In this document: positions 52,868 through 61,951 of the stretch, piece after piece | Layout of the letters: each line of letters starts with the position of its first letter | Numbering within the stretch: the first letter of the stretch is position 1 | Assembly: GCF_000220835.1 (NCBI RefSeq) | Contig: NZ_GL985606.1 | Coordinates: 649,835 to 713,834 of the forward strand | Length of the DNA stretch: 64,000 bases | From: Actinomyces sp. oral taxon 448 str. F0400 | Lineage (GTDB): Bacteria > Actinomycetota > Actinomycetes > Actinomycetales > Actinomycetaceae | Direction: 5' to 3' | Notes under the pieces: generated by a model | What the model saw: the letters and a program-made list of their open reading frames with translations, nothing else | What the model was told of the DNA's origin: nothing | Database searches by the model: none | Translations under genes and position numbers: made by a program

Positions 52868-53578
52868 CTACAGACCGACCGACTCCAGCCAGGCGTCCAG
52901 CATCGCGCGGCCGGCCGGGATCAGCCGCTCGCCGTGCACGACGGCGCCTTCGCGCACCGCCGCGGGGTCGATGCCGTTGGAGGCCAGCTCATGGGCGTGC
53001 CCGATGAGCCAGCGCTCGATGCGCGCCGGATCCGCCTCCAGGTGGAACTGGAGACCCAAGGCTGCGGGCAGGGCGAAGGCCTGGACCGGTGTCGTCGGGG
53101 TGGAGGCCAGGATGCGCGCCCCCTCGGCCTCGGCGGGCAGGACGATGCGCTCGCCGTGCCAGTGCAGCACGGCGAGACCCTCAATCGGCCGCAGCGTTCC
53201 GACGCCGTCGGGGGTGAGCGCGACCGGCGCCCACCCGATCTCCGGGTCTGCGGGGACTACCCGTCCGCCCGCAGCCGTTGCGATGAGCTGAGCGCCCAGG
53301 CAGATGCCGAGGGTCGGCCCGCCGATCGCCAGCCGCCGGCGCACGGCGTCGAGCTCGGCCGTCAGCACCGGGTAGGCGCGCTGATCGCCCACTCCGATTG
53401 GCCCTCCCAGGACGACGAGCAGGTCGGCGTCATCGGCCGGGCCGCCGGACGCGAGGACGGAGGGCGCATCGCCGCCGGCGTCCCAGTAGACGACCTCCAG
53501 CCCGTGGCCGGCTAGAATCGGTGCGGCGATGCCGAGGTCCTCGAAGGCGACGTGGCGGATGACGAGTGCGCGGGTCAT
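52868..53578 (-). CDS. Class I glutamine amidotransferase-like protein
   Basis: 236 residues, GMP-synthase-like amidotransferase fold. The nucleophile Cys is in TLGICLGAQLIA and the His-Glu pair in LGLQFHLEADPARIE; LLVVLGGPIGVGDQ is the oxyanion-region glycine motif. No acceptor-domain partner is adjacent, so the substrate is unknown; stand-alone members often act on gamma-glutamyl compounds. GGAGGAA precedes ATG 53578. The frame is open far upstream on this strand, but that is opposite-strand sequence of neighbouring genes. Confidence 0.88.
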   Translation of the reverse strand: MTRALVIRHVAFEDLGIAAPILAGHGLEVVYWDAGGDAPSVLASGGPADDADLLVVLGGPIGVGDQRAYPVLTAELDAVRRRLAIGGPTLGICLGAQLIATAAGGRVVPADPEIGWAPVALTPDGVGTLRPIEGLAVLHWHGERIVLPAEAEGARILASTPTTPVQAFALPAALGLQFHLEADPARIERWLIGHAHELASNGIDPAAVREGAVVHGERLIPAGRAMLDAWLESVGL

Positions 53579-53706
53579 GACGGTTCCTCCCTGCTGCGGT
53601 TGCGGACACGCTACGACGGAGTTCGGAACACGCCCGTCACACCGGTGCTCGCGACCCCCGGTGCGCCTTAGACGGTCGAAGGGGAGATCGCACGGGCGGG
53701 GCGCGT

Positions 53707-54969
53707 TCAGCGCACCAGCTCGACGAGCACCTCGGCGTGGTCGGTATGCGGAAACATGTCGAACAGGCGCGCCCGGCGCGCACGCAGCGACGGCATGCAC
53801 GCCAGATCGGCCGCCAGGGAGGCCGGGTTGCACGAGGAGTACAGCACTCGCGGCACCCCCGATTCCTCGATCCGACCGGCCAGGTCCGCCCCGATCCCGC
53901 GCCGCGGCGGGTTGACGACCAGCAGATCCGGCGTCACCCCGGTCCCCGGGGCGAGCACACGGGCATCGCCGGTCTCGAAGCGAGCGGCGGCGGGCTCCAG
54001 CCCCATGAGTGCGGCCGCGTCCCGGGCGCCCGCAATGGCCGGGGCCGAGATTTCGACGCCGAGGACCCGGCGCCCCGGACGGGCGAGCGCCAGAGCGAAA
54101 CCGCCCACGCCGCAGAACAGATCCCACACTTCGGCGGGACGGGGGAGAGCGGCGGGAACGTCGTCGGCCCAGGCCCGAGCCGTCGCGTAGAGCCTCTCGG
54201 CCACACCCGTGTTCGTCTGGAAGAAGGAGCGCGTCGGCAGCAGCAGCGGCAGCTCGACGACGACGCGGGCGCCCGCGGAACGTCCGGTGAGGGCGCCCTC
54301 GCCGTCGGCGGCGCGCTGCGCGCCGGGAAGGACCAATCGCATGAGAAGACGGTCGCCGCCCGGCTCGTCGGTGAGTACGATCTCCTTCTCCCCTTCGATT
54401 ACCGCCTGGTGCACCGGCTGGAGGTTGACCGAGACGACCGCGATCGTCGGCAGGTCCCGACGCAGCCGCGGCAGGGCCCGCCGCAGCGCCCCCAGATGAC
54501 GTCGGCTGCGCAGGACGAAGCGGATCATGAGGTCGCCGTCGGGGGAGGCCGTCACGAGCAGGTGCTTGAGTTCGCCGCGCCGTGCGGACACGTCGTAGGG
54601 GATAAGTCCGAGATCGCCGATCAGACGGGCCAGCACCGGCAGCGCCCGGCGGATCGCCGGCACGTGCACGGGGCACGAGCGCAGATCGGTGCCACGGCCG
54701 GCGCGGTCCAGAACGCCGAGCACCGGCGCCCCCGCCCGTCCCGACACCGCCATCTTCGCCTTGTTGCGGAAGGCGCTGCGAGCGCTCGGCACGGGGGACT
54801 GCCAGGTGTCGTCGTCGACCGGGGGCAGCAGCCTCGCGACGCGCTGCTGCTTGCGGGCGAGCTGGAGGACGAGCGGAATGCCCTGGTGCGGGCAGGAGCG
54901 GCAGGCGCCGCTGCGATGCAGCGGGCAGAAGGCGGCCGACGACGGCCGGTGGCGAGTGTCGACGCGCAT
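53707..54969 (-). CDS. rlmC: 23S rRNA (uracil(747)-C5)-methyltransferase RlmC-like
   Basis: 420 residues. Cys at about 15, 23, 26 and 99 (FCPLHRSGACRSC, then LRSCPVH) fit the 4Fe-4S cluster site of the RlmC/RlmD/TrmA group. The SAM-binding domain has WDLFCGVGGFALALA, and VLYSSCNPASLAADL carries the catalytic Cys. There is no N-terminal TRAM domain, which favours RlmC over RlmD. It methylates a uracil in 23S rRNA. ATG 54969 is chosen because the upstream frame is Arg/Pro-rich and not protein-like. Confidence 0.88.
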   Translation of the reverse strand: MRVDTRHRPSSAAFCPLHRSGACRSCPHQGIPLVLQLARKQQRVARLLPPVDDDTWQSPVPSARSAFRNKAKMAVSGRAGAPVLGVLDRAGRGTDLRSCPVHVPAIRRALPVLARLIGDLGLIPYDVSARRGELKHLLVTASPDGDLMIRFVLRSRRHLGALRRALPRLRRDLPTIAVVSVNLQPVHQAVIEGEKEIVLTDEPGGDRLLMRLVLPGAQRAADGEGALTGRSAGARVVVELPLLLPTRSFFQTNTGVAERLYATARAWADDVPAALPRPAEVWDLFCGVGGFALALARPGRRVLGVEISAPAIAGARDAAALMGLEPAAARFETGDARVLAPGTGVTPDLLVVNPPRRGIGADLAGRIEESGVPRVLYSSCNPASLAADLACMPSLRARRARLFDMFPHTDHAEVLVELVR

Positions 54970-55135
54970 GGGGACATTCTGAGCCCTCCCCGATGCGGCG
55001 GCGACCGGCGCAGGGGCCCGCCGCTGCGCTGATTCGCGACCCGACCCGGCCCGCGCGCCCACAACGCGACATCGCCGCTGCGCCGCCTCCGGCTCCGCCC
55101 CGACCGCGCCGGCGCGCGTCGGGCACACTGTGCCC

Positions 55136-55669
55136 ATGAGCGAGCACACCCCCGCCGAACCGGACGCCACGACGCCCCTCATCCCGCGCACCGGCATCGG
55201 CGCAGACGTCCACGCCTTCGCCGCCGACCCCGCCGCGCCTCTGCACCTGGCCTGCCTGACCTGGCCCGGGGAGGTGGGACTGGCCGGTCACTCGGACGGC
55301 GACGTCGTCGCCCACGCCTGCTGCGACGCCCTCTTCTCCGCCGCCGGCCTGGGAGATCTGGGCAGCAACATCGGCACTGCGGAGCCGCAGTGGAGGGGAG
55401 CCTCCGGCGGTGCGCTCCTGGCCGAGGCCGCCCGCCGGGTGCGTGCGGCCGGTTACGAGATCGGCAACGTCTCCGTCCAACTGATCGGGGCCCGTCCCCG
55501 TGTCGCCGAGCGCACCGGCGAGGCCCGCGCCGCGCTGAGCGCCGCCGCCGGGGCCGATGTCTCCTTCTGCGCCACCACCACCGACCGCCTCGGCTTCCTC
55601 GGGCGCGAGGAGGGGCTGGCTGCACTCGCCACCGCGCTGATCTACCGCCCGGGCCATTCGCGGAACTGA
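55136..55669 (+). CDS. ispF: 2-C-methyl-D-erythritol 2,4-cyclodiphosphate synthase
   Basis: 177 residues. The metal-binding start [11 protein letters not shown] and [20 protein letters not shown] give the Asp-x-His pair and second His, and [10 protein letters not shown] and [20 protein letters not shown] complete the IspF fold. It forms the cyclic diphosphate in the non-mevalonate isoprenoid pathway. ATG 55136 and an in-frame GTG at 55130 are both possible starts. The partner ispD is not in the window; cysS follows, the usual ispF-cysS order. Confidence 0.95.
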   Translation: MSEHTPAEPDATTPLIPRTGIGADVHAFAADPAAPLHLACLTWPGEVGLAGHSDGDVVAHACCDALFSAAGLGDLGSNIGTAEPQWRGASGGALLAEAARRVRAAGYEIGNVSVQLIGARPRVAERTGEARAALSAAAGADVSFCATTTDRLGFLGREEGLAALATALIYRPGHSRN

Positions 55670-55698
55670 CGCCGATCGGACGCCCTTGCCTCACCGGC

Positions 55699-55704
55699 TA
55701 GGCT
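55699..55704 (+). promoter_or_regulatory. -10 box of a likely leaderless cysS transcript
   Basis: TAGGCT ends seven bases before the cysS GTG at 55712 and no ribosome site is present. The same layout is seen at 46231. Confidence 0.5.
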
Positions 55705-55711
55705 TGCCCTC

Positions 55712-57229
55712 GTGAGCAACGACCGCACCGAGCGCCCTGCACCGAACCTGCGCCTGTACGACTCCGCCGCGCGCGCCGTCGTGCCCTTGACTCCCACCGT
55801 CACCCCCGGAACGGTCGCCATCTACCTGTGCGGCGCCACCGTCCAGGGCTCGCCCCACATCGGCCATATGCGCTCGGCCATCGCCTTCGACGTGCTGCGC
55901 CGCTGGCTGGAGCGCTCCGGGCAGCGGGTCGTGCTCATCCGCAACGTCACCGATATCGACGACAAGATCCTCGCCAAGTCGACCGCCGCCGACCCGCCCG
56001 TGGAGTGGTGGGCTTGGGCCCAGCGCTACGAGCGCGAGTTCGACGCCGCCTACCGGGCCCTGGGCGTGGCTCCCCCCACCTACGAGCCGCGCGCCACCGG
56101 GCACGTCCCTGAGATGATCGACCTCGTCCAGCGCCTGCTGGACGCCGGGCACGCCTACGTCGGCGAGCGCGGCAACGTCTACTTCGACGTGCGCTCTCTG
56201 AGCGACTACGGGTCGCTGACCAACCAGAGGGTGGAGGATCTGGCCACCACCGAGGACGAGTCCCAGATCGACGACGACGTCGAGGCGGACAAGCGCGACC
56301 CGCGCGATTTCGCCCTGTGGAAGGCCGCCAGGCCCGCCGAACCCGCCGACGCCGCCTGGGACGCCCCCTGGGGGCGCGGCCGGCCCGGCTGGCACCTGGA
56401 GTGCTCGGCCATGAGCAGACGCTACCTGGGGGAGGTCTTCGACATCCATGGCGGGGGCATCGATCTGCGCTTCCCTCACCACGAGAACGAGCAGGCCCAG
56501 TCCCACGGCGCCGGCTGGGGCTTCGCCCGCCACTGGGTCCACAACGCCTGGGTCACCGTCAAGGGCGAGAAGATGAGCAAGTCGCTGGGCAATTCGCTCG
56601 TGGTCGCCGAGCTGCTGAAGACCTACGACGCGCCCGTGCTGCGCCTGGCTCTGGGCACCGTCCACCACCGCTCCACCGTGGAGTTCTCCGATGAGACCCT
56701 CGCCGACGCCGCCGGCCTGTGGGAGCGGCTGAGCGGCGCCGTGCTGCGCGCCCGCGAGGAGACCGGAGGCGGGGGGACGAGCCCGGTGGACGCCGCCGTG
56801 GAGACGGTTCGCGCACGCGCACTCCCGGCGGAGTACACGGCCGCCATGGACGAGGATCTCAATCTCGCCGGGGCCATGGCCGTCGTTCACGCCACGCTCA
56901 AGCGGCTCAACACGGTGCTTGCGGCCCGCGTGTCCGAGCGCGACGCCGTCGTCGACGCGGCGCTGGACCTGCGCTCCCAGCTGGACGTCATGGGACTGGA
57001 TCCGCTCGCTGAGCCCTGGCGATCCCGCGTGCTGGGCACGGGGCCGGCTGGTGCCGACGGTGCGGCTGCGGATGCTCTCGACCACCTCGTCACAGCTCTG
57101 CTCGATCAGCGCGCCGAGGCGCGCGCCGCCAGGGACTGGGCCCGTGCGGACGCCCTGCGCGACGAACTGACCGCGGCCGGCGTGGTCGTCGAGGATTCGG
57201 CCGCCGGCGCCCGCTGGCATGTGGCCTGA
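55712..57229 (+). CDS. cysS: Cysteinyl-tRNA synthetase
   Basis: 505 residues. Class I signatures are present: the HIGH motif in [11 protein letters not shown] and the KMSKS motif in [12 protein letters not shown]. The zinc ligands include the Cys of YLCGATVQ, the Cys of WHLECSAMS, and the His of FPHHENE. It charges tRNA-Cys. GTG 55712 has no visible ribosome site. rlmB follows 30 bases after the stop, as in most actinobacteria. Confidence 0.97.
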   Translation: MSNDRTERPAPNLRLYDSAARAVVPLTPTVTPGTVAIYLCGATVQGSPHIGHMRSAIAFDVLRRWLERSGQRVVLIRNVTDIDDKILAKSTAADPPVEWWAWAQRYEREFDAAYRALGVAPPTYEPRATGHVPEMIDLVQRLLDAGHAYVGERGNVYFDVRSLSDYGSLTNQRVEDLATTEDESQIDDDVEADKRDPRDFALWKAARPAEPADAAWDAPWGRGRPGWHLECSAMSRRYLGEVFDIHGGGIDLRFPHHENEQAQSHGAGWGFARHWVHNAWVTVKGEKMSKSLGNSLVVAELLKTYDAPVLRLALGTVHHRSTVEFSDETLADAAGLWERLSGAVLRAREETGGGGTSPVDAAVETVRARALPAEYTAAMDEDLNLAGAMAVVHATLKRLNTVLAARVSERDAVVDAALDLRSQLDVMGLDPLAEPWRSRVLGTGPAGADGAAADALDHLVTALLDQRAEARAARDWARADALRDELTAAGVVVEDSAAGARWHVA

Positions 57230-57259
57230 GACGGAATGCGAAGACCGGAGAGGACACCC

Positions 57260-58294
57260 ATGCCCGGAAATGAGCGCTACCCCGGCCCCAGACGGCGGCC
57301 CGGCTCCAAGAAGGGGCCCACGAAGGGCTCCGGCGGCAGGCGTCGCAAAGGGTTGGAGGGGCGCGGCCCCACGCCCAGGGCGGAGGACCGCGTCGGTCAC
57401 CCCAGGGCGCGGGCGAAGGCGCGGGCCGAGGCGCGCGCTGCCCGGCCCACGCACGCCAAGCGCTTGGAGAGGGCCAGGGAGGGCTTCGCCGTGCCCGCGG
57501 ACCACGAGGTCGTCTGCGGCCGCAATGCGGTGGCCGAGGCCGCCCGCGCCGGCATCCCGATCGTGCGCGTCTTCATGGCCGTCTCCGCGGAGTCGGACGA
57601 CCGCCTGGCCGCCGTCGTGCGACGTGCGACTCTGCTGGGCGCGCCCATGGTCGAGGCGACTCGGCTCGACCTGGAGGCGCTCACCGGCGGCGCCGCTCAT
57701 CAGGGTGTGGCCATCGAGGTGCCCGCCTACGAGTACGTCCGCGCCCGCGACCTGCTCGAGCGCGCCCGGGACGCCGGCCGTACGCCATTGCTCATCGCTC
57801 TGGACCGCGTCACCGACCCCCACAACTTCGGGGCGATTCTGCGCAGTGCCGGGGCTTTCGGAGCCGACGGCGTGATCATCCCCGAGCGGCGCTCCGTCGG
57901 GGTCAACGTCACCGTGTGGAAAGTGTCGGCCGGGGCGGCCGCCCGGGTGAGCGTGGCCCGTGAGACGAATCTCGTGCGCACCCTGACCGCCCTGAAGAGG
58001 GAGGGCTGCTTCGTCGTCGGGCTCGACGGCGGGGGGGAGACGATGGTCGAGGATCTCGCTCTCGCCAACGCCCCGCTCGTCGTCGTCACCGGCGCCGAGG
58101 GCGCGGGTCTGTCCCGCCTCGTGCGCGAAACCTGCGATGTCATCGCCTCCATACCGATCGCCGGCGCGGTCGAGTCGCTTAACGCGGCGGTGGCCACCGG
58201 CATCGGCCTGTACGAGGTCGATCGACTGCGGCGGACGGCCCGTGCCGAAGACGCCGATGCTGCGGGCGCCACCGGACACGCGGGTGGGGCCTGA
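57260..58294 (+). CDS. rlmB: 23S rRNA (guanosine(2251)-2'-O)-methyltransferase RlmB
   Basis: 344 residues. A long basic N-terminal tail (about 80 residues, rich in Arg, Lys and Gly) precedes the substrate-binding domain (VVCGRNAVAEAARAGIPIVR) and the SpoU knot domain with LIALDRVTDPHNFGAILRSA, VVVTGAEGAGLSRL and IPIAGAVESLNAAVATGI, the three SpoU motifs. It methylates the ribose of G2251 in 23S rRNA. GGAGAGG at 57247-57253 supports ATG 57260. Co-transcription with cysS is likely. Confidence 0.94.
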   Translation: MPGNERYPGPRRRPGSKKGPTKGSGGRRRKGLEGRGPTPRAEDRVGHPRARAKARAEARAARPTHAKRLERAREGFAVPADHEVVCGRNAVAEAARAGIPIVRVFMAVSAESDDRLAAVVRRATLLGAPMVEATRLDLEALTGGAAHQGVAIEVPAYEYVRARDLLERARDAGRTPLLIALDRVTDPHNFGAILRSAGAFGADGVIIPERRSVGVNVTVWKVSAGAAARVSVARETNLVRTLTALKREGCFVVGLDGGGETMVEDLALANAPLVVVTGAEGAGLSRLVRETCDVIASIPIAGAVESLNAAVATGIGLYEVDRLRRTARAEDADAAGATGHAGGA

Positions 58295-58467
58295 GACCGC
58301 CTCCGGCGCGCAGGCTGGTGCGCCTGGTCGCCGCCCGCACGGACCCGGGCGGCCCGCTAGGGGCTGACCCGCGTGCCCGTTGCTGACACAATGGATGTGA
58401 GAACCGTACCCCGTACTCATTCGGACCGACCGCGCCGCGGCCAGTCCCGGCCGGCTAGGAGGCCCCC

Positions 58468-59709
58468 ATGGCTCAGGACACCGCGCAGCGCTGGAATCGC
58501 ACCGAGGGCGTGCTCGTCGCCCCGGGCACCGGGCCGGATGCGGTCGCCGATCGCCTTGCCGCTCAGCGGGTCGTCGCCCGTCTCGAATGGTTCCCCTCCA
58601 GCTCCCACCTGTTGTCGGTGACGCTCATGACGGATGCGCGCGGCCGCGTCGCGGTCGCCCCGCCCGAGGGCGATGGGGTGACGGCCGGCGCCGGCGTCAG
58701 CGAGTTGGCCGAGGCCCTGGCCCGCGATTTGGAGGCGGACGTGACCATCGGCCCGGCCTCCTTCAATGCGCTGCCCGACGACGTCGTCCTGCCCGAGGTT
58801 CCCGGCGACCCCGGGCCGACCACCCGCACGCTCGTGGTCTCCCCGCTGAGCGCCTACATGGTGCCCCTGCAGGCGACGTTGCTGGAGCGGCCGCTCGCTG
58901 TCGCCTCCGTGTCCGGCCTAAACCGCCGGATCGTCATGTACTCCGGTGATGGTGCGGGCCTGGGCGCCTTCGGCTGGGATGAGGAATCCCTGCCGGCGCT
59001 CGTCCTGACCGTCGATGAGCGAGATGTCGCCGCGCGCGCGATCTCCACCGGGGAGAGCGAGGACGACGCCGTCTTCTCCTGGGGCATGACCTCGCGCTAC
59101 GTGTGGGGCGGGGTTGGCGATCCGGGGCCGGAGTTGCGTGCGCTCGTGACCGAGCATCTGACCGACTCGACGGATGCGTCCCTCATCGCCTCCACCGTGC
59201 CGGGCGCCGACGTCGAGGAGGTCGCCGCGGCCTTCGCGACCCCGGGGCTGGAGGGCATTGTTGCGCTCGCCCGCGCCCTGGGTCTGCCCGACTGGGTCGG
59301 CTCCGTCCTGGCGGGGCGGCTGGCACCGGCGGAGGCGCCCGGAGCCGTCGTCCATGAGCCCCGCGGATTGTCCAACGCCGTGGGCCGCAGCGTCGGCCTG
59401 CTACTGCAGGACCCCTCTACTCCGGGCTCGGCCTTCTGGCAGTCCTACGTCCGCACGGTCACCGAGATGCCCTGGGTCGTGCGTGGTGCGGCCATTGCCG
59501 AGGCGGGCCTGGGCGGTGCGCTGATGGGTACGGCAGTGCGCCATTACCGTCGGACCGGCCGCGCCCCCGGCGGGCTGGTGGGCGTGGGGATCGTGCTGCT
59601 GGTGGACGCGGTGGCCGAGACCTCGTTGGCCTCCTGGACCCGTCATCGCGAGCTGCGTCGACGGGCCGATGAGGAGATGGCGCTGGTCGCCGAAGAGCTC
59701 GGGGCCTGA
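58468..59709 (+). CDS. Unrecognised 413-residue protein
   Basis: No family was recognised. The protein is rich in Ala, Gly, Val and acidic residues. It has a mixed alpha/beta N-terminal half with TRTLVVSPLSAYMVPLQATL and a C-terminal half with a hydrophobic pair of segments (PWVVRGAAIAEAGLGGALMG, then GGLVGVGIVLLVDAVAETSL) that may be weakly membrane-associated. There is no signal peptide. GGAGGCCCCC before ATG 58468 gives a fair ribosome site. It stands alone, 174 bases after rlmB, with CACAAT at about 58386 as a possible -10. Confidence 0.7.
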   Translation: MAQDTAQRWNRTEGVLVAPGTGPDAVADRLAAQRVVARLEWFPSSSHLLSVTLMTDARGRVAVAPPEGDGVTAGAGVSELAEALARDLEADVTIGPASFNALPDDVVLPEVPGDPGPTTRTLVVSPLSAYMVPLQATLLERPLAVASVSGLNRRIVMYSGDGAGLGAFGWDEESLPALVLTVDERDVAARAISTGESEDDAVFSWGMTSRYVWGGVGDPGPELRALVTEHLTDSTDASLIASTVPGADVEEVAAAFATPGLEGIVALARALGLPDWVGSVLAGRLAPAEAPGAVVHEPRGLSNAVGRSVGLLLQDPSTPGSAFWQSYVRTVTEMPWVVRGAAIAEAGLGGALMGTAVRHYRRTGRAPGGLVGVGIVLLVDAVAETSLASWTRHRELRRRADEEMALVAEELGA

Positions 59710-59866
59710 CCGGAACCCATTGGTTGAGATGCGCACGTCGCATTCCGGCGTGCGATGCCCGCTGAAGACCGACCCGCTCCTCGGGGAGGCGGACGGCGCG
59801 GTCGCGGTCCCGGACCTGAGGGCCGATGACGTCGGGGTCAATCATTGTTAGAGAATGTTCATTGCC

Positions 59867-59902
59867 GGTGCCAATATGCTGACATTAACGCTGTATGGCA
59901 CC
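59867..59902. promoter_or_regulatory. Inverted repeat before the MarR gene
   Basis: GGTGCCA (59867-59873) and TGGCACC (59896-59902) are perfect arms separated by 22 bases in an AT-richer stretch just before the MarR ATG at 59911. It may be the autoregulatory site. Confidence 0.5.
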
Positions 59903-59910
59903 CTATTGAC

Positions 59911-60348
59911 ATGAAGGACGTGGTGGATACCAGTGCCCTCATCGGCTATCGGCTCAAGCGGGCTCAGATCTCCCTGCGGTCGCGGATGGACGAGGGGCTG
60001 CGCCCTCTCGGGCTCACCTCGCCGCAATACGCCTGCCTCGAGCTTATTCAGCGCCGGCCGGGAGCATCGAGCGCCGAGCTCGCTCGGGCCGCCTTCGTCA
60101 CGCGTCAGACGATGAGCACGCTCCTCAAGGGTCTCGTGGCCCGGGGGCTGGTCGAGCGGTCCGAGCGCGCCTGCGCAGGAAGAGCGATGCCGACCGGGCT
60201 CACCGCCGAGGGTGGTGATCTTCTGCGCCGCGCCTCCGCCGTCGTGCGTGAGGTCGAGTCACGGATGATCTCGCGGCTCTCGGACACTCAGGTCGAGGCG
60301 CTCGGCGAGGCCCTCAGCAGATGCGCCGAGGCCCTGTCCGCCGACTGA
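59911..60348 (+). CDS. MarR family transcriptional regulator
   Basis: 145 residues, standard MarR size. The winged helix is clear: TSPQYACLELIQRRPGASSA, then ELARAAFVTRQTMSTLLKGL with the recognition helix, then LVERSERACAGRAMPTGLTA as the wing. ATG 59911 is chosen over upstream codons because the inverted repeat and an AT-rich promoter-like stretch lie before it. No co-oriented target is adjacent; the DUF4032 gene is convergent. Effector unknown. Confidence 0.87.
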   Translation: MKDVVDTSALIGYRLKRAQISLRSRMDEGLRPLGLTSPQYACLELIQRRPGASSAELARAAFVTRQTMSTLLKGLVARGLVERSERACAGRAMPTGLTAEGGDLLRRASAVVREVESRMISRLSDTQVEALGEALSRCAEALSAD

Positions 60349-60408
60349 GGACCCGGCCGGCCTCGGACGGCCTCGTCATTCTCCGACGGCGCTGACGCCC
60401 GTCGCCGG

Positions 60409-61788
60409 CTACTCGCCCTTGAACCTCATACCGGCGGTGAATCCCATGGGGTTGAGCTCGTAGGCCATGGCCATTTCCTCGTCGCGGGCGGCGAACGCCT
60501 CGTCGTCGGCGACGTCGTCGTTCTCCTCCTCGCCGTCGAAGATGGCAGCCATCTCCTGGGTGTCCCCGAGCGAGAGGTAGGACTGCTCGTCCCGGTACTG
60601 GGGCAGAACCTTCTGCACGTAGTCCTGGGTCGCCTCTTCGGTGGTGATGTCCCGCTGCTGGGCTTCGGACATGTACCAGCGGTGCTCGAGAACCTCGTGG
60701 AAGATCTCCGCCGGCTCGAGTTTACGGCGCAGCTCCAGTGGGACCGCCCGGATGGTCGGTTCGAAGACCTCGGCCAGCCAGGCGTGAGCGACCAGTTCGA
60801 TCGGGTCGTCCTGCCGGCCGGTGTAGGCTCGGAAGGCTTCGAGATCGTTGAGCATGCGCTGCCCCTGACGTTCCTGCACGTCAAGACCGGTCAGACGCAT
60901 CACCTGGCGGTGGTAGTGGCCGGCGTCGACGACCTTGGGCTGAATGACCATGCGTGTGCCCGAGCCGTCGGCCTGTGTCTTCATCATGAGTTCGCCCACG
61001 TCGAATCCCAGCTTGTTGAGCCGCTCAATGCGCTGGCCCACGCGCCACCGCTCGCCCATGTCGAAGGTCTCCGCACCGGTGAGCACCTCCCACAGGTCGG
61101 TGTAGCGGGTCACGATGCAATCGCCGACCTCGACGGTGTCGACGCTGGGTTCCAGCAGCGCGCCGGCCTGGAGGTCCATGAGCTCGCCGATGATGTTGGT
61201 GCGGGCGATGTCGATGTCGTACAGGCGTTTGCCCTCAGTGAGCCCCTCCGTGTACAGCTCACCGGTCTCAGCGTCGACGAGGTAGGCGGCGAAGGCCCCC
61301 GCGTCGCGTCGGAACAGCGTGTTGGACAGGGACACATCCCCCCAGTAGAAGCCGAGCAGGTGCAGGCGCACGAGCAGAACCGCCAGAGCGTCGATCAGAC
61401 GCGTGGCCGTTTCGGGGCGCATGTACTGGCTGAACAGGGCGCGGTAGGGAAGTGAGTAGGCCAAGTGCTCTGTGACGAGCACCGAGTTGAGGGCATGGCC
61501 CGACAGGTCCGTGCGTCCGGTGATGACGGCGGTGGGGGTCACGCACGGCGCCCCCAGGCGCAGGAGGTTGCGAAGCATCTCGTACTCGCGGTAGGCGACC
61601 GTCTCGCCGATCTCCTTGACGGCGATGACGCGGTCGGACAGGTTGACGAAGCGCACGATGTGTCGTGACAGGCCGCGCGGCAGCGCCGCGAGAACCTCCG
61701 ACGGCCATTCCTCCAGCGGGATCTCCCAGGGCAGGTCGAGCAACGCGGGGTCGATGGTGGCCGCGGTGATCTGCATGGACTGGGGCAT
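60409..61788 (-). CDS. DUF4032 domain protein with kinase-like core
   Basis: 459 residues. The N-terminal half resembles a protein/lipopolysaccharide-kinase fold: AVKEIGETVAYREYEMLRNL near the Lys-Glu pair position, GFYWGDVSLSNTLFRRD as the catalytic-loop-like segment and AAYLVDAETGELY as the metal-Asp-like segment. The C-terminal half is the DUF4032 region, ending in an acidic stretch. It may be a real or degenerate kinase; the substrate is unknown. ATG 61788 is used; ATG 61774 is possible. The IS element begins 164 bases upstream and displaces its native promoter region. Confidence 0.75.
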   Translation of the reverse strand: MPQSMQITAATIDPALLDLPWEIPLEEWPSEVLAALPRGLSRHIVRFVNLSDRVIAVKEIGETVAYREYEMLRNLLRLGAPCVTPTAVITGRTDLSGHALNSVLVTEHLAYSLPYRALFSQYMRPETATRLIDALAVLLVRLHLLGFYWGDVSLSNTLFRRDAGAFAAYLVDAETGELYTEGLTEGKRLYDIDIARTNIIGELMDLQAGALLEPSVDTVEVGDCIVTRYTDLWEVLTGAETFDMGERWRVGQRIERLNKLGFDVGELMMKTQADGSGTRMVIQPKVVDAGHYHRQVMRLTGLDVQERQGQRMLNDLEAFRAYTGRQDDPIELVAHAWLAEVFEPTIRAVPLELRRKLEPAEIFHEVLEHRWYMSEAQQRDITTEEATQDYVQKVLPQYRDEQSYLSLGDTQEMAAIFDGEEENDDVADDEAFAARDEEMAMAYELNPMGFTAGMRFKGE

Positions 61789-61885
61789 GCGACGATTCTC
61801 CCAGGAAACTGCTCCGACGGCGACGCGAGAGCGCACCGGCGCTTGGACTGGATCGTGATTCCCCGAGCTGCCGGGCGTTTCCTCC

Positions 61886-61951
61886 GGTGCGATGTCGGCG
61901 TGTCGGAGTGGAGCCGTGCCGGATGTCGTGCGTGTCGCACCGCGCCACGGC
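61886..61951. repeat. Left copy of 66-bp direct repeat flanking the IS
   Basis: This 66-base segment, beginning GGTGCGATGTCGG and ending CGCGCCACGGC, recurs at 63675-63740 with one difference (A at 61939, G at 63728). The two copies abut the ends of the IS element, which is what a target duplication produces. Confidence 0.95.

Noticed and set aside
52868..55657. Open minus-strand frame spanning the amidotransferase, rlmC and ispF regions
   Set aside because: Only the last 236 residues (from 53578) resemble a protein. The rest is Arg/Ala-rich antisense sequence of rlmC and ispF in the wrong frame.
55691..58420. 909-residue minus-strand frame opposite cysS and rlmB
   Set aside because: Both plus-strand genes are certain from class I synthetase and SpoU motifs. 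The antisense frame has no motif and is a GC-bias artefact.
59867..59902. Divergent promoter for a gene left of the MarR gene
   Set aside because: No leftward gene starts here; the neighbour at 58468-59709 is on the plus strand, so the repeat is better read as a MarR site.
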